Positions 53,061-62,127 are shown, counted from the stretch's first letter. The stretch: DNA of 64,000 nucleotides from Burkholderia sp. IMCC1007 (GCF_027257875.1 NZ_JAPVQY010000038.1:1-64000); one strand, 5' to 3'. The notes: generated by a model not told the origin, from the sequence alone. Numbers and translations are program-made.

Positions 53061-53957
53061 TTACGCAGCCGCGTCGCGCGCCTCGAAGAACGCGAGCAGC
53101 TCGTCGACCAGCTCGTCGGGCGCTTCTTCCGGAATGTAGTGCCCGCACTCGAGCGCGCGGCCGCTGACGTCGCGCGCGACCCGCCGCCATTCGTCGAGCG
53201 GATCGAAGCACCGGCCGACGATCCCGTTAGCGCCCCACAGCACGCGCAGCGGACACGCGACCTTGTTGCCGCGCTCGAGATCCGCGCGGTCGTGTTCGAG
53301 ATCGATCGTCGCCGAAGCGCGGTAGTCCTCGCACATCGCATGCACGGCGCCCGGCTGCGCGAGCGCGGCGCGATAGGCGGCGAGCGCTTCCGGCGCGAAC
53401 GGCGCGAGGCCGGCCGAACGGTTGCCCATCACGCGCTCGATGTACGCGTCGGTACGGCCTTCGATCAGCGATTCGGGCAGCGGCTCCGGCTGGATCAGGA
53501 AGAACCAGTGGAAATACGCGGTCGCGAACGCGCGATCGGTTTTCTCGTACATCGCGAGCGTCGGCGCGATGTCGAGCAGCATCATCCGCTCGACGGCCGC
53601 CGGGTGATCGAGCGCGAGCCGGTGCGCGACGCGCGCGCCGCGATCGTGCGCGCACACGTGGAATTGCTCGAAGCCGAAATGCCGCATCACGGCGACCTGG
53701 TCGGCCGCCATCGCGCGTTTCGAATAACGCGCGTGCTGCGCGTCGCTCGGCGGCTTGCCCGACGCGCCGTAGCCGCGCAAGTCGGTCGCGATCACGGTGA
53801 AATGGCTGGCCAGCGTCGCGGCGACGCGATGCCAGATCATGTGGGTCTGCGGATGGCCGTGCAGCAGCAGAAGCGGCGGCCCCGCGCCACCTTTGACACC
53901 AAAGATTTCCGTGTCCTGCACTGTCACGCGAAACGGTGCAAACGCCTCAAACGACAT
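53061..53957 (-). CDS. Fluoroacetate dehalogenase-type alpha/beta hydrolase
   Basis: 298 residues. Lines up with fluoroacetate dehalogenase of Burkholderia: nucleophile Asp105 with Arg106 and Arg109 in HDRGARV, second acid Asp129 in LLDIAP, His150-Trp151 in YFHWFFL, Tyr212 in DYRAS and His273 in CGHYIPEE. All residues known to hold the carboxylate, fluorine and water are present. It would hydrolyse fluoroacetate or haloacetates to glycolate; related enzymes instead act as epoxide hydrolases. Oxyanion loop HGHPQTHMIW. Cytoplasmic. Stand-alone gene. Confidence 0.9.
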   Translation of the reverse strand: MSFEAFAPFRVTVQDTEIFGVKGGAGPPLLLLHGHPQTHMIWHRVAATLASHFTVIATDLRGYGASGKPPSDAQHARYSKRAMAADQVAVMRHFGFEQFHVCAHDRGARVAHRLALDHPAAVERMMLLDIAPTLAMYEKTDRAFATAYFHWFFLIQPEPLPESLIEGRTDAYIERVMGNRSAGLAPFAPEALAAYRAALAQPGAVHAMCEDYRASATIDLEHDRADLERGNKVACPLRVLWGANGIVGRCFDPLDEWRRVARDVSGRALECGHYIPEEAPDELVDELLAFFEARDAAA

Positions 53958-54123
53958 GATGTGTTTCTCGTTGGTCTGTTATGGCGATCATTGTAGGAGC
54001 GCCGGCCCGGATTCAGCGCGCGGCAGATGCCCGAAAACGTAGAAACAGAACACTCCCTCGATTGTCGCCATGCCGCGCATTTTGCTAAGCTCGCGTAGAA
54101 TCGCACGACCGTTCGTATTAATA

Positions 54124-54159
54124 TCGACACACCGTCGTACAGGTACACTCGACACACCG
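54124..54159. promoter_or_regulatory. 11-bp direct repeats upstream of the flavin oxidoreductase gene
   Basis: TCGACACACCG at 54124-54134 and 54149-54159, start to start 25 bp, in an AT-richer patch (TATTAATA just before) of the 278-bp divergent gap. Could be a regulator site for one or both genes. Confidence 0.3.
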
Positions 54160-54235
54160 TTCGATCGCCAAGCATGAAGCCGGCGTCGGCGCGACCGCGC
54201 CGCGTCCGGCCGCCCCTCGAGACTGGAGACACCCC

Positions 54236-55195
54236 ATGGCATTGCCCGCCGTCCTGCAGAATCTGACGCTGCCCGTCATCGCGTCGCCGATGTTCATCGT
54301 CAGCTACCCCGAACTCGTGCTCGCGCAATGCAAGGCGGGTATCGTCGGGTCATTTCCCGCGCTCAACGCCCGTCCGGCCGAACTGCTGGACGAGTGGCTC
54401 ACGCAGATCCAGTCCGAGCTCGCCGACCACAAGGCGAAGCACCCGGACGCGGTGATCGGCCCGATCGCGGTCAACCAGATCGTCCACCAGTCCAACGTAC
54501 GGCTCGAGCATGACGTGCGCGTGTGCGTCGAGCACAAGGTGCCGATCTTCATCACGAGCCTGCGCGCGCCGGCGCGCGAGATCGTCGACGCGGTGCACAG
54601 CTACGGCGGCATCGTGCTGCACGACGTGATCAACCTGCGCCACGCGCAGAAGGCGCTCGAGGCCGGCGTCGACGGGCTGATCCTGGTGGCGGCCGGCGCC
54701 GGCGGCCACGCGGGCACGACCTCGCCGTTCGCGCTCGTCGGCGAAGTGCGCAAGATGTTCGACGGCCCGATCGTGCTGTCCGGCGCAATCGCGAACGGCG
54801 GCTCGATCCTCGCCGCGCAGGCGATGGGCGCCGACTTCGCGTACATGGGCACGCGCTTCATCGCGACGCAGGAAGCGCACGCGGTCGAGGACTACAAGCA
54901 CGCGATCGTCAACGCGAAATCGTCCGACATCATCTATACGAACCTCTTCACGGGCGTGCACGGCAACTACATCCGCGAGAGCATCGAGAAAGCCGGCCTC
55001 GATCCGGACGCGCTGCCGGAATCCGACAAGTCGAAGATGAATTTCGGCGGCGACAAGGCGAAGGCGTGGAAGGACATCTGGGGCGCGGGCCAGGGCGTCG
55101 GCCTGATGGACGACCTGCCGAGCGTCGGCGCGCTCGTCGAGCGGCTCAAGCGCGAATACGACGACGCGAAGGCGCGGCTCGGGATCCCGCGGTGA
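54236..55195 (+). CDS. Nitronate monooxygenase-like flavin enzyme
   Basis: 319 residues, TIM-barrel FMN enzyme of the NMO/2-nitropropane dioxygenase family. LPVIASPMFIVSYPELV at the N-terminus, IGPIAVNQIVH, the FMN-phosphate loop LVAAGAGGHAGTTSPFALVGEV near 150-170, and AIANGGSILAAQAMGADFAYMGTRF near 190-214. Oxidises alkyl nitronates, or in some members reduces enoyl or quinone substrates. Cytoplasmic. Ends at a stem-loop shared with the convergent LysR gene. Confidence 0.9.
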   Translation: MALPAVLQNLTLPVIASPMFIVSYPELVLAQCKAGIVGSFPALNARPAELLDEWLTQIQSELADHKAKHPDAVIGPIAVNQIVHQSNVRLEHDVRVCVEHKVPIFITSLRAPAREIVDAVHSYGGIVLHDVINLRHAQKALEAGVDGLILVAAGAGGHAGTTSPFALVGEVRKMFDGPIVLSGAIANGGSILAAQAMGADFAYMGTRFIATQEAHAVEDYKHAIVNAKSSDIIYTNLFTGVHGNYIRESIEKAGLDPDALPESDKSKMNFGGDKAKAWKDIWGAGQGVGLMDDLPSVGALVERLKREYDDAKARLGIPR

Positions 55196-55244
55196 CGCAC
55201 GCGGCGGCGGGCCGCTCCGCCGCCGAGCACGGGGTCTCACCAAA

Positions 55245-55281
55245 CGAAAAAGCGCGAACCGCAACGGCTCGCGCTTTTTTC
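55245..55281. terminator. Bidirectional terminator
   Basis: AAAAAGCGCGAACC and GGCTCGCGCTTTTTT form a hairpin with A and T tracts on both sides, between the convergent NMO-like and LysR genes. Confidence 0.8.
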
Positions 55282-55309
55282 ACGTCCGCACGCAGGCGGC
55301 CCGCACCGG

Positions 55310-56272
55310 TCAGCCCGCGCGCTTGATCCGCGTGATCGGCAGCACGCGCAGGCGCGCCTCGATCGACGGGCACAGCGACTCGCCTTCGAAACGCGCGGCG
55401 AGGAAGTCGACGAACGAACGCACCTTCGCGGACACGTGGCGGCGGCTCGCGTACACCGCGTAGATCGGCGCCTCGTGCGGCGGCACGGCGTCGAGCAGCA
55501 CCGGCACGAGCCGGCCCGATTCGATGTCGTCGCCGACCACCTCGGTGCCGAGCAGCGCGATGCCCGCGCCCGCGAGCACGGCCGCGCGCAGCCCTTCGAG
55601 ATGGTTCACGATCAGGTTGCCGCTCAGGTTCACGCGCGACGCGGCGGCCGCGTCGATCACGAGCGAATCGAGCATCGTCGAATTCGAATCGCGCCGCAGG
55701 TAATTGTGGTGCGCGAGATCGGCGATCGTCTGCGGCGTGCCGTGCTTCCCGAGATACTCGGGCGACGCGACCAGCAGGATGTGCGCGGTCGCGATCTGCC
55801 GCGCGACCAGCGACGACGACTTCAAGCCGTTCGGGGCCGCGCGGACCGCGACGTCGTAGCCTTCCTCGATGAGGTCGACCACGCGATCGGACAGCGTCAT
55901 GTCGACGGTCACGTCGGGGAAGCGGCCCGCGTACTCGGTGACCGCCTGCATCACGTGCCGCAATCCGAACGCGGACAGCGACGTCACGCGCAAGCGGCCC
56001 TGCGGCACGACGCTCGCGGCGCCGACCGCCTGTCCGGCTTCGTCGAGTTCCGACAGCGCCTGCACGAGGCGCTCATAGTATTCGCGTCCCGCCTCGGTCG
56101 GCGCGACACGTCGTGTCGTGCGATGCAGCAGCCGCGCGCCGAGCTGCTGCTCGAGATGCATCACGTGCTTGCTCGCCATCGCGGCCGACATCTGCATGCG
56201 CTCGGCCGCGCCGACGAAGCTGCCCACTTCGACGACGTAGCGAAACACATTCATGCTGACGAGGGTATCCAT
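55310..56272 (-). CDS. LysR-family regulator
   Basis: 320 residues from MDTLVSMNVFRYVVEVGSFV; start at 56272, since an upstream ATG adds 11 residues not typical of the family. HTH at about 16-40 (SFVGAAERMQMSAAMASKHVMHLE). The effector domain has LRVTSLSAFGLRHV, VDMTLSDRVVDLIEEGYDVAVR, the pattern of the PA0477/DmlR-like branch. Target unknown; no divergent partner, and the porin gene lies upstream on the same strand. Confidence 0.92.
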   Translation of the reverse strand: MDTLVSMNVFRYVVEVGSFVGAAERMQMSAAMASKHVMHLEQQLGARLLHRTTRRVAPTEAGREYYERLVQALSELDEAGQAVGAASVVPQGRLRVTSLSAFGLRHVMQAVTEYAGRFPDVTVDMTLSDRVVDLIEEGYDVAVRAAPNGLKSSSLVARQIATAHILLVASPEYLGKHGTPQTIADLAHHNYLRRDSNSTMLDSLVIDAAAASRVNLSGNLIVNHLEGLRAAVLAGAGIALLGTEVVGDDIESGRLVPVLLDAVPPHEAPIYAVYASRRHVSAKVRSFVDFLAARFEGESLCPSIEARLRVLPITRIKRAG

Positions 56273-56353
56273 CGAACTAGCTCGCAATTCCTGGGAATCA
56301 TGCAATTACGAGATAGGGTAACAAAGGCGAGGAAACAAAAACGTCAACAAACG

Positions 56354-56379
56354 CAAAACGGCGCCGCAAATGGCGGCGC
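56354..56379 (-). terminator. Rho-independent terminator of the porin gene
   Basis: GGCGCCGC and GCGGCGCC form a perfect 8-bp stem with loop AAATG; the A run to the left becomes TTTT on the minus strand. It separates the porin from the LysR gene. Confidence 0.7.
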
Positions 56380-56440
56380 CGATGGGGGGTCAACTGTCGG
56401 ACGAATGCGCGAAAGGCTCGCGCGTCCCCCGACCGAATCG

Positions 56441-57517
56441 TCAGAACTTCGCGCGGATGCCTGCGCCGAACGTGTTGCCGCTCGACAGGCCGCTGATGTG
56501 GTCGTTCATGTAGGCGGCGTAGACGTCCGTGCGCTTGGACAGCGGATAGTCGTAGCCGACGGCCCAGGTCTGGCGCGTCTGGTCGAGGCCGCCCGCGTCG
56601 CGCGAATACGCGTACGACGCCATCGCGTTGCCGACGCCGAGCGGCACCGACACGCCGCCCTGCGCGGTGTTCACGTGCCAGCTGCCCGCGACCTGGTCAT
56701 TCTTCGTATACATGTACTGGCCGAACAGCTTCACGTACTTCAGGTCGTAGGTCGCGCCGACCAGGCCGATGCCCTGGCTCTTCATGCCGGTCACGAGCGC
56801 GCTCAGATCCTGCGGACCGTTGTTGAAGTTCACGTACTGGTAGACGGCAGTCGCCGCGAACGCACCGTTCGCGTAGTTGAACTGCGCGCTCCACTTCTTC
56901 GAGCGGTTGTCGCCGGCCTGGTTGCCGAGCGCGTACATCGCGCCGAAATTCAGGCCGCCGAACGAAGGCGACGTGTAGGACAGCGCGTTGTTCCAGCCCG
57001 AATCGCCGACCGCGCCCTGGTCGCTCGGATAGGTCGGAAACGTGCCGAGGCCGAGGAACACGTGGTACACCATCGGCGAGAAGGTGTACGAGTCGTAGAA
57101 CGGGTTGAACAGGATCGTCGACAGGAACAGATGCGTCGTCAGACGCCCCGCCGTCACCGTGCCGAACGGCGCGCTGATGCCGACGTATGCGTTGCGCGCG
57201 AAGAACGTGTCGCCCTGGAAGCGGCCGTACTGGCCGTTCTGTGCGCGGAAGAAGCTCTCCAGCGTGAAGATCGCCTTGTAGCCGCCGCCCAGATCCTCGG
57301 CACCGTGCATGCCCCAGTACGACGTCGACATCCCGCCGCCGCTCACGTTCCATGCGCGATCGCCGCCCGGGAACTTGGTCGCGCCGACCCATTCGTCCAC
57401 CTGACCGTAGAGCGAAACGCTCGACTGCGCGTAGACGGGTGCGGCTGCCGCCACGCAGGCGGCTGCGGCGATCAGCTTGACGGACGTGCGGGACGCACGG
57501 CGGGCGAATGCTTTCAT
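56441..57517 (-). CDS. Gram-negative general porin (Burkholderia type)
   Basis: 358 residues from MKAFARRASRTSVKLIAA. The signal peptide ends near residue 30 (APVYAQSSVSLYGQVDEWVG). The mature protein is a 16-strand porin_4 barrel: SSVSLYGQVD, WGMHGAEDLGGGYKAIFTLESFF, FFARNAYVGISAPFGTVTAGR, and the C-terminal outer-membrane signal ending in Phe (GAGIRAKF). Forms trimeric pores for small solutes. Stand-alone with its own terminator. Confidence 0.94.
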   Translation of the reverse strand: MKAFARRASRTSVKLIAAAACVAAAAPVYAQSSVSLYGQVDEWVGATKFPGGDRAWNVSGGGMSTSYWGMHGAEDLGGGYKAIFTLESFFRAQNGQYGRFQGDTFFARNAYVGISAPFGTVTAGRLTTHLFLSTILFNPFYDSYTFSPMVYHVFLGLGTFPTYPSDQGAVGDSGWNNALSYTSPSFGGLNFGAMYALGNQAGDNRSKKWSAQFNYANGAFAATAVYQYVNFNNGPQDLSALVTGMKSQGIGLVGATYDLKYVKLFGQYMYTKNDQVAGSWHVNTAQGGVSVPLGVGNAMASYAYSRDAGGLDQTRQTWAVGYDYPLSKRTDVYAAYMNDHISGLSSGNTFGAGIRAKF

Positions 57518-57861
57518 GGGATCTCCAGGTTTTGTCGGATAGTCGATAAGTGGCGCGAGCGTTGTTGTTTGGAGCCGAGTGCTAGCGTCGTATGGGGCGC
57601 AGCCATCTTTACGGATCATTGGTCCGGTCAAAATTGCGCACACTTATTGCGGGTATAGCGGCAGCCTTAACTTCGCGGAATTCATGCATGGGCCGACGCG
57701 GCGCGGCGGCCCCGCGCGATGCGGGCACGCGGCGGGACGGCCGCCTGGCGTGCGCGCGCCGGGCGCGAAAGATAGCGCAATGCGGCGGGAAAATCAGCGG
57801 AAATCTATGCGCGACTGTGGTGAATTCGCATCAGCCGGCGGGGGGACGAGCGCGCGGGCGC
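57518..57861. other. 344-bp porin 5' flank
   Basis: No gene seen. This stretch should hold the porin promoter near 57600-57660, where the sequence is richer in A/T, and at its right end the 3' flank of the Gly/His-rich protein gene. Confidence 0.35.
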
Positions 57862-58389
57862 TCAGTTTCGGTAGAACGGGGAGAAAAACGGCGAGTGTGC
57901 AGGCTCTTCCTGCGCGCGGGGCGGCGGCAGCGGGCGGCCGCCGCGCTCCTCGTTGTAGCGCGCGACGTCGGCACGGATCGAGCCGGCGCGCAGCGGCACG
58001 TTGCCGCCGCCGCCCGACGGGCGCGGCATCTGGCGCGAATCGGCGCTGATCGGGCGATACGGGCTTTGTGCGGCGTAGTGGCCGTAGGACGGCGTCGGGC
58101 GCAGGCCCCAGCGCGAACCGTAGCCGTTCACGCCGCCGGCACGGGCGCCGCCCGACGGCGCCGCGCGGCGCCAGACCGGCGCACCGCCGGCCGGCTGGCC
58201 GTACGCGTGCATGTCGCCACCGCCGAAACCGTGGGCGCCGAAACCGTGGCTGCCGAAGCCGTGGCCGCCGTACGCAAGACCGCCGCCGTGCGGCGGCTGT
58301 GCGAGCGCGAGCGGCATCAGCAACGCACACAGCGCGCCTGCCACCCATCGTCCGACCTTCAGTTTCACCCGTTCCGTCATCACATTCAT
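57862..58389 (-). CDS. Exported Gly/His-rich protein
   Basis: 175 residues from MNVMTERVKLKVGRW; a Met three residues on is equally possible. The signal peptide ends near residue 30 (LMPLALAQPP). Then a Gly/His/Phe repeat GGHGFGSHGFGAHGFGGG, and a polar second half with VNGYGSRWGLRPTPSYGHYAAQ and ADVARYNEERGGRPLPPP. The second half resembles small Burkholderia exported proteins of unknown role. The His-rich repeat could bind metal, but this is unsupported. Stem-loop absent downstream. Confidence 0.7.
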   Translation of the reverse strand: MNVMTERVKLKVGRWVAGALCALLMPLALAQPPHGGGLAYGGHGFGSHGFGAHGFGGGDMHAYGQPAGGAPVWRRAAPSGGARAGGVNGYGSRWGLRPTPSYGHYAAQSPYRPISADSRQMPRPSGGGGNVPLRAGSIRADVARYNEERGGRPLPPPRAQEEPAHSPFFSPFYRN

Positions 58390-58503
58390 TGCCTGTTGCG
58401 GCGCGCTACCGACTGCTCCCGGCCAACGCAAGCCTTTCAGCAGTAATTTATGAGCGGTCCGAAACGGTGTCGAGCCAAAAAGTGTTAGGTCGCCGGCATC
58501 GGT

Positions 58504-58518
58504 GTAACACCATGTTAC
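58504..58518. promoter_or_regulatory. Perfect dyad GTAACACCATGTTAC
   Basis: GTAACA, CCA, TGTTAC: a 15-bp inverted repeat in the 337-bp gap between two divergent genes, about 115 bp before the Gly/His-rich protein start. Possible operator; the regulator is not known. Nothing else supported in this gap. Confidence 0.35.
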
Positions 58519-58726
58519 TGCTAGGTTTTTTCACTTCCGGGGGCGTTTGTGGCAGAACATTCTTCCGCCGTCATGCGCCGCGGTGGCGTGTGCGAAGGCG
58601 CACCCCGACATGCATCTCGTTCATCAATCGATTCGCACAATGAATTTGTGTATTGAATGATCCGCCCGGACAATAACGCCATTCGCGCGCGCGGTGCGCG
58701 CGCACCGTTTCCGAATCGAGTTCCAG

Positions 58727-59770
58727 ATGGCCCGTCCCCGTTTCCTTCCCGACAACTTCACGCTCGCGCTCGTCGGCACCGTCGTGCTCGCAAGCGTGCT
58801 GCCGTGTCGCGGCCCGGCCGCCCATGCGTTCAACTGGGCGACCAACATCGCCGTCGGCCTGCTGTTCTTCCTGCACGGCGCGAAGCTGTCGCGCGAAGCC
58901 GTCATCGCGGGCGCGACGCATTGGCGGCTGCATGCGGTCGTGCTGCTCAGCACGTTCGCGCTGTTCCCCGTGCTCGGCCTCGTGCTGAAACCCGTGCTGC
59001 AGCCGCTCGTCACGCCGGCGCTGTATGCCGGCGTGCTGTTCCTGTGCACGCTGCCGTCGACGGTCCAGTCGTCGATCGCGTTCACGTCGATGGCGAAAGG
59101 CAACGTGCCGGCCGCCGTGTGCGCCGCGTCCGCGTCGAGCCTGCTCGGCATCTTCGTGACGCCGGCGCTCGTCGGGCTGATGATCACGTCGCAGCCGGGC
59201 GCGGCCGCCTCGCCGTGGAGCACCGTCGGCAGCATCGTGATGCAGCTGCTCGTGCCGTTCATCGCCGGCCAGTTGCTGCGGCCCGTGATCGGCGGCTGGA
59301 TCGAGCGCAATCGCGGCGTGCTGCGCTTCGTCGATCAGGGCTCGATCCTGCTCGTCGTCTACGTCGCGTTCAGCGAGGCCGTGAACCAGGGGTTGTGGCA
59401 CCAGATTCCGGCGCGCGCGCTCGGCGGCCTGCTGGTCGTCAACATCGTGCTGCTCGTGATCGCGCTGGTGCTGACCACCGTCGTCAGCAAGCGGCTCGGC
59501 TTCAACCGGGCCGACCAGATCACGATCATCTTCTGCGGGTCGAAGAAGAGCCTCGCGGCCGGCGTGCCGATGGCGAAGGTGATCTTCTCCGCGCAGGCGG
59601 TCGGCGCGATCGTGCTGCCGCTGATGCTGTTCCATCAGATCCAGCTGATGGCGTGCGCGGCGCTCGCGCAGCGCTGGGGCGCGCGCGACCTGAGCGGCGA
59701 GCAGGACGGCCAGGATGGCGCGGTCGGGGCCGCCCGCCGGCGCGGAGCGCTGAACGCGGGCAAGCGCTGA
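58727..59770 (+). CDS. Bile acid:sodium symporter-like transporter (SBF-like)
   Basis: 347 residues from MARPRFLPDNFTLALVGT. Nine or ten membrane helices. SBF-like family marks: VGLLFFLHGAKLSREAV near 44-60, CTLPSTVQSSIAFTSMAKGNVPAA (split) near 106-130 and FCGSKKSLAAGVPMAKVIF near 264-282. These helix-crossing regions bind Na+ in BASS proteins. Likely a Na+-coupled organic anion carrier at the inner membrane. The polar C-terminus is variable. Confidence 0.92.
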   Translation: MARPRFLPDNFTLALVGTVVLASVLPCRGPAAHAFNWATNIAVGLLFFLHGAKLSREAVIAGATHWRLHAVVLLSTFALFPVLGLVLKPVLQPLVTPALYAGVLFLCTLPSTVQSSIAFTSMAKGNVPAAVCAASASSLLGIFVTPALVGLMITSQPGAAASPWSTVGSIVMQLLVPFIAGQLLRPVIGGWIERNRGVLRFVDQGSILLVVYVAFSEAVNQGLWHQIPARALGGLLVVNIVLLVIALVLTTVVSKRLGFNRADQITIIFCGSKKSLAAGVPMAKVIFSAQAVGAIVLPLMLFHQIQLMACAALAQRWGARDLSGEQDGQDGAVGAARRRGALNAGKR

Positions 59771-59821
59771 TCTGACGAGTGCGTCGCGGCTGTGGCCGGC
59801 CGCGCCCTTGGGCTTGTGGCG

Positions 59822-59975
59822 TTCTGCCTTCTGCCTTCTGCCTTCTGCCTTCGGCCTTCTGCCTTCTGCCTTCTGCCTTCTGCCTTCTGCCTTCTGCCGT
59901 TCGCTGTTCGCCGTGTGCCGTGTGCCGTGTGCCGTTCGCCGTGTGCCGTTCGCCGTTCGCCGTTCGCCGTTCGCG
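59822..59975. repeat. Heptamer repeat array (22 units)
   Basis: Eleven units of TTCTGCC (one TTCGGCC) at 59822-59898 are followed by eleven units mixing GTTCGCC and GTGTGCC at 59899-59975. Since 7 is not a multiple of 3, copy-number change shifts every frame. It lies 124 bp before the EAL/GGDEF gene and after the symporter stop. Confidence 0.95.
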
Positions 59976-60099
59976 TTGCCGCGCCACTATCAAACGCTCG
60001 CACGGACCCACATCACCCCGTCGTCACAAAATCTTCATTCAATTCTTCGCGCGCGCTGCCGTTAAAGTCTGGCGTCCCGTCGCTTCGGCCGCCCTGCCC

Positions 60100-61935
60100 A
60101 TGTCCGCGCCCCATTCCGACTCTACCGCCACCCCGACCGCACGCCTGATCGCCGAACGCGGGCTCGCCGCCGTGTTCCAGCCGATCGTCGATCTCGGTTC
60201 GGGCCTGGTCGTCGGTTACGAAGGGTTGATCCGCGGCCCGCGCGGCGCCGATCTCGAGTCGCCCGCCGCCCTGTTCGCGCAGGCCGCCCGCGACGGCACG
60301 ACGGTCGCGCTCGAGCAGGCGGCCGCGCTCACCTGCCTCGACGCGTTCGCGGCGCTCGACTGCGGCGGCAAGCTGTTCCTCAACTTCAGCGCGAACACGA
60401 TCCTGCAGCTCGCGCAGGATCGCGACCGCGTACGGCTGCTGCTCGGCCGCGCGCGAATCGGCGCCGAGCGCATCGTGATCGAGCTGACCGAGCAGATCGC
60501 GATGCCGGACGTCGCGCGCATCGAGCCGGCCGTCGCGTCGCTGCGCGACACGGGCATCCAGCTCGCGCTCGACGACTACGGCACCGCGAATGCCAGCATG
60601 AGCCTGTGGCTACGCCTGCGCCCCGACGTCGTGAAGATCGACCGCTTCTTCATCCACGACATCGCGCACGATCCGCTGAAGTTCGAAGCGGTCCGTGCAA
60701 TCCAGCGCTTCGCGCAGGCCAGCGGCGCGGAGCTGATCGCGGAAGGGATCGAGAACGAATGCGACCTGATCGTCGTGCGCGACATGGGAATCCGCTGCGT
60801 GCAGGGTTTCCTGCTCGGCCGGCCCGAAGCACGGCCGTCGCCGGTCGTCGCGCCGGCCGCACGCGACGCGATCGGCACGCCGCACATCGCGGTGTTTCCC
60901 GGCGCGACGCGCACCGCGCGGCCGGCCGGCACGATCGCCGCGAAGATGCTGGTCGCCGCGCCCGCGCTGCCACGCGACGCCACCAGCAACGACGCACTCG
61001 ACCTCTTCAACCGGATGCCCGAGCTGCACGCGCTCGCGCTCGTCGAACGCGGGCGGCCCGTCGCCCTCGTGAACCGGCGCGGCTTCATCGACCGCTTCGC
61101 GCTGCCGTATCACCGCGAGGTGTTCGGCAAAAAGCCGTGCCTGCAGTTCGCGAACGACGCGCCGCTGATGATCGACAACGCGACGACGGTCGAGCAGCTC
61201 GCGCTGCTGCTCGCGAGCCACGACCAGCGCTATCTCGCGGACGGCTTCGTGATCACCGAACACGGCCGCTACGTCGGGCTCGGCACCGGCGAGAGCCTCG
61301 TGCGGGCGGTGACCGAAATGCGCATCGAGGCCGCGCGTTACGCGAATCCGTTGACGTTCCTGCCCGGCAACATCCCGATCAGCGCGCATATCGACCGCCT
61401 GCTGGCGCACGACGCCGGCTTCCACGCGTGCTACGTCGACCTGAACCAGTTCAAGCCGTTCAACGACCAGTACGGCTACTGGCAGGGCGACGAAGTGCTG
61501 AAGTTCGCGGCGACGGTGCTGGCCGGCGTGTGCGATCCGCAGCGCGACTTCCTCGGGCACGTGGGCGGCGACGATTTCCTCGTGCTGTTTCAGCGCGACG
61601 ACTGGCACGTACGCGCGGTCGACGCGATCGCGCGCTTCAACGACGGCGCGCAACGCTTCTACACGCAGGCCGACCGGCATGCGGGCGGGCTGAGCGGCGA
61701 GGACCGCCACGGCAATCCCGCGTTCTTCGGCTTCGTCACGATGGCGATCGGCGCGGTCGGCGTGCCGGCCGGCGCGCACCGCGCGATGCGCTACGGCAGC
61801 GACGAGATCGCATCGGTCGCGGCGCTCGCGAAACGGCGCGCGAAGCAGCAGCCGGGCGGGCTCGCGGTCGTCGATCTCGACGAGGGCCGCGCGGCGCTGC
61901 GCGATCGCGGCGGACCGCCGCGGGCGACGGCCTGA
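60100..61935 (+). CDS. EAL phosphodiesterase with CBS-like and degenerate GGDEF domains
   Basis: 611 residues from MSAPHSDSTATPTARLIAE at 60100; the frame upstream runs through a repeat array and is not part of the protein. The EAL domain (about 15-250) has YEGLIRG in place of EAL, LNFSANTI, IELTEQ, LALDDYGTANASM, VKIDRFF and AEGIENE, so catalysis may survive. The middle (about 290-410) has CBS-pair-like sequence (LVERGRPVALVNRRGFID; GRYVGLGTGESLV). The GGDEF domain (about 420-600) has HVGGDDFLVLF, i.e. GGDDF. This EAL-CBS-GGDEF order occurs in other proteobacteria. Soluble; likely c-di-GMP control. Confidence 0.88.
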   Translation: MSAPHSDSTATPTARLIAERGLAAVFQPIVDLGSGLVVGYEGLIRGPRGADLESPAALFAQAARDGTTVALEQAAALTCLDAFAALDCGGKLFLNFSANTILQLAQDRDRVRLLLGRARIGAERIVIELTEQIAMPDVARIEPAVASLRDTGIQLALDDYGTANASMSLWLRLRPDVVKIDRFFIHDIAHDPLKFEAVRAIQRFAQASGAELIAEGIENECDLIVVRDMGIRCVQGFLLGRPEARPSPVVAPAARDAIGTPHIAVFPGATRTARPAGTIAAKMLVAAPALPRDATSNDALDLFNRMPELHALALVERGRPVALVNRRGFIDRFALPYHREVFGKKPCLQFANDAPLMIDNATTVEQLALLLASHDQRYLADGFVITEHGRYVGLGTGESLVRAVTEMRIEAARYANPLTFLPGNIPISAHIDRLLAHDAGFHACYVDLNQFKPFNDQYGYWQGDEVLKFAATVLAGVCDPQRDFLGHVGGDDFLVLFQRDDWHVRAVDAIARFNDGAQRFYTQADRHAGGLSGEDRHGNPAFFGFVTMAIGAVGVPAGAHRAMRYGSDEIASVAALAKRRAKQQPGGLAVVDLDEGRAALRDRGGPPRATA

Positions 61936-62127
61936 ACGACCGACGGCGCCTCCTCGCGACAACCTTGCCTTTTTCGCGTTTTGTTTAGTATTTTTAGTAA
62001 CGATGTTTTCGCAGATTAGCGCCTAAAAGCCCGCTATTTTCGGGTATTCCCCGGTTATCCGGCCCGAATTACGCGCTGGTTTTTACTATACAATCGCCGT
62101 CACCCTAAACAAACCGGACCCCGAACG

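Noticed and set aside
59779..60099. N-terminal extension of the EAL/GGDEF protein through the heptamer array
   Set aside because: All three plus frames are open through the repeat, so openness is not evidence; the EAL domain begins soon after Met at 60100.
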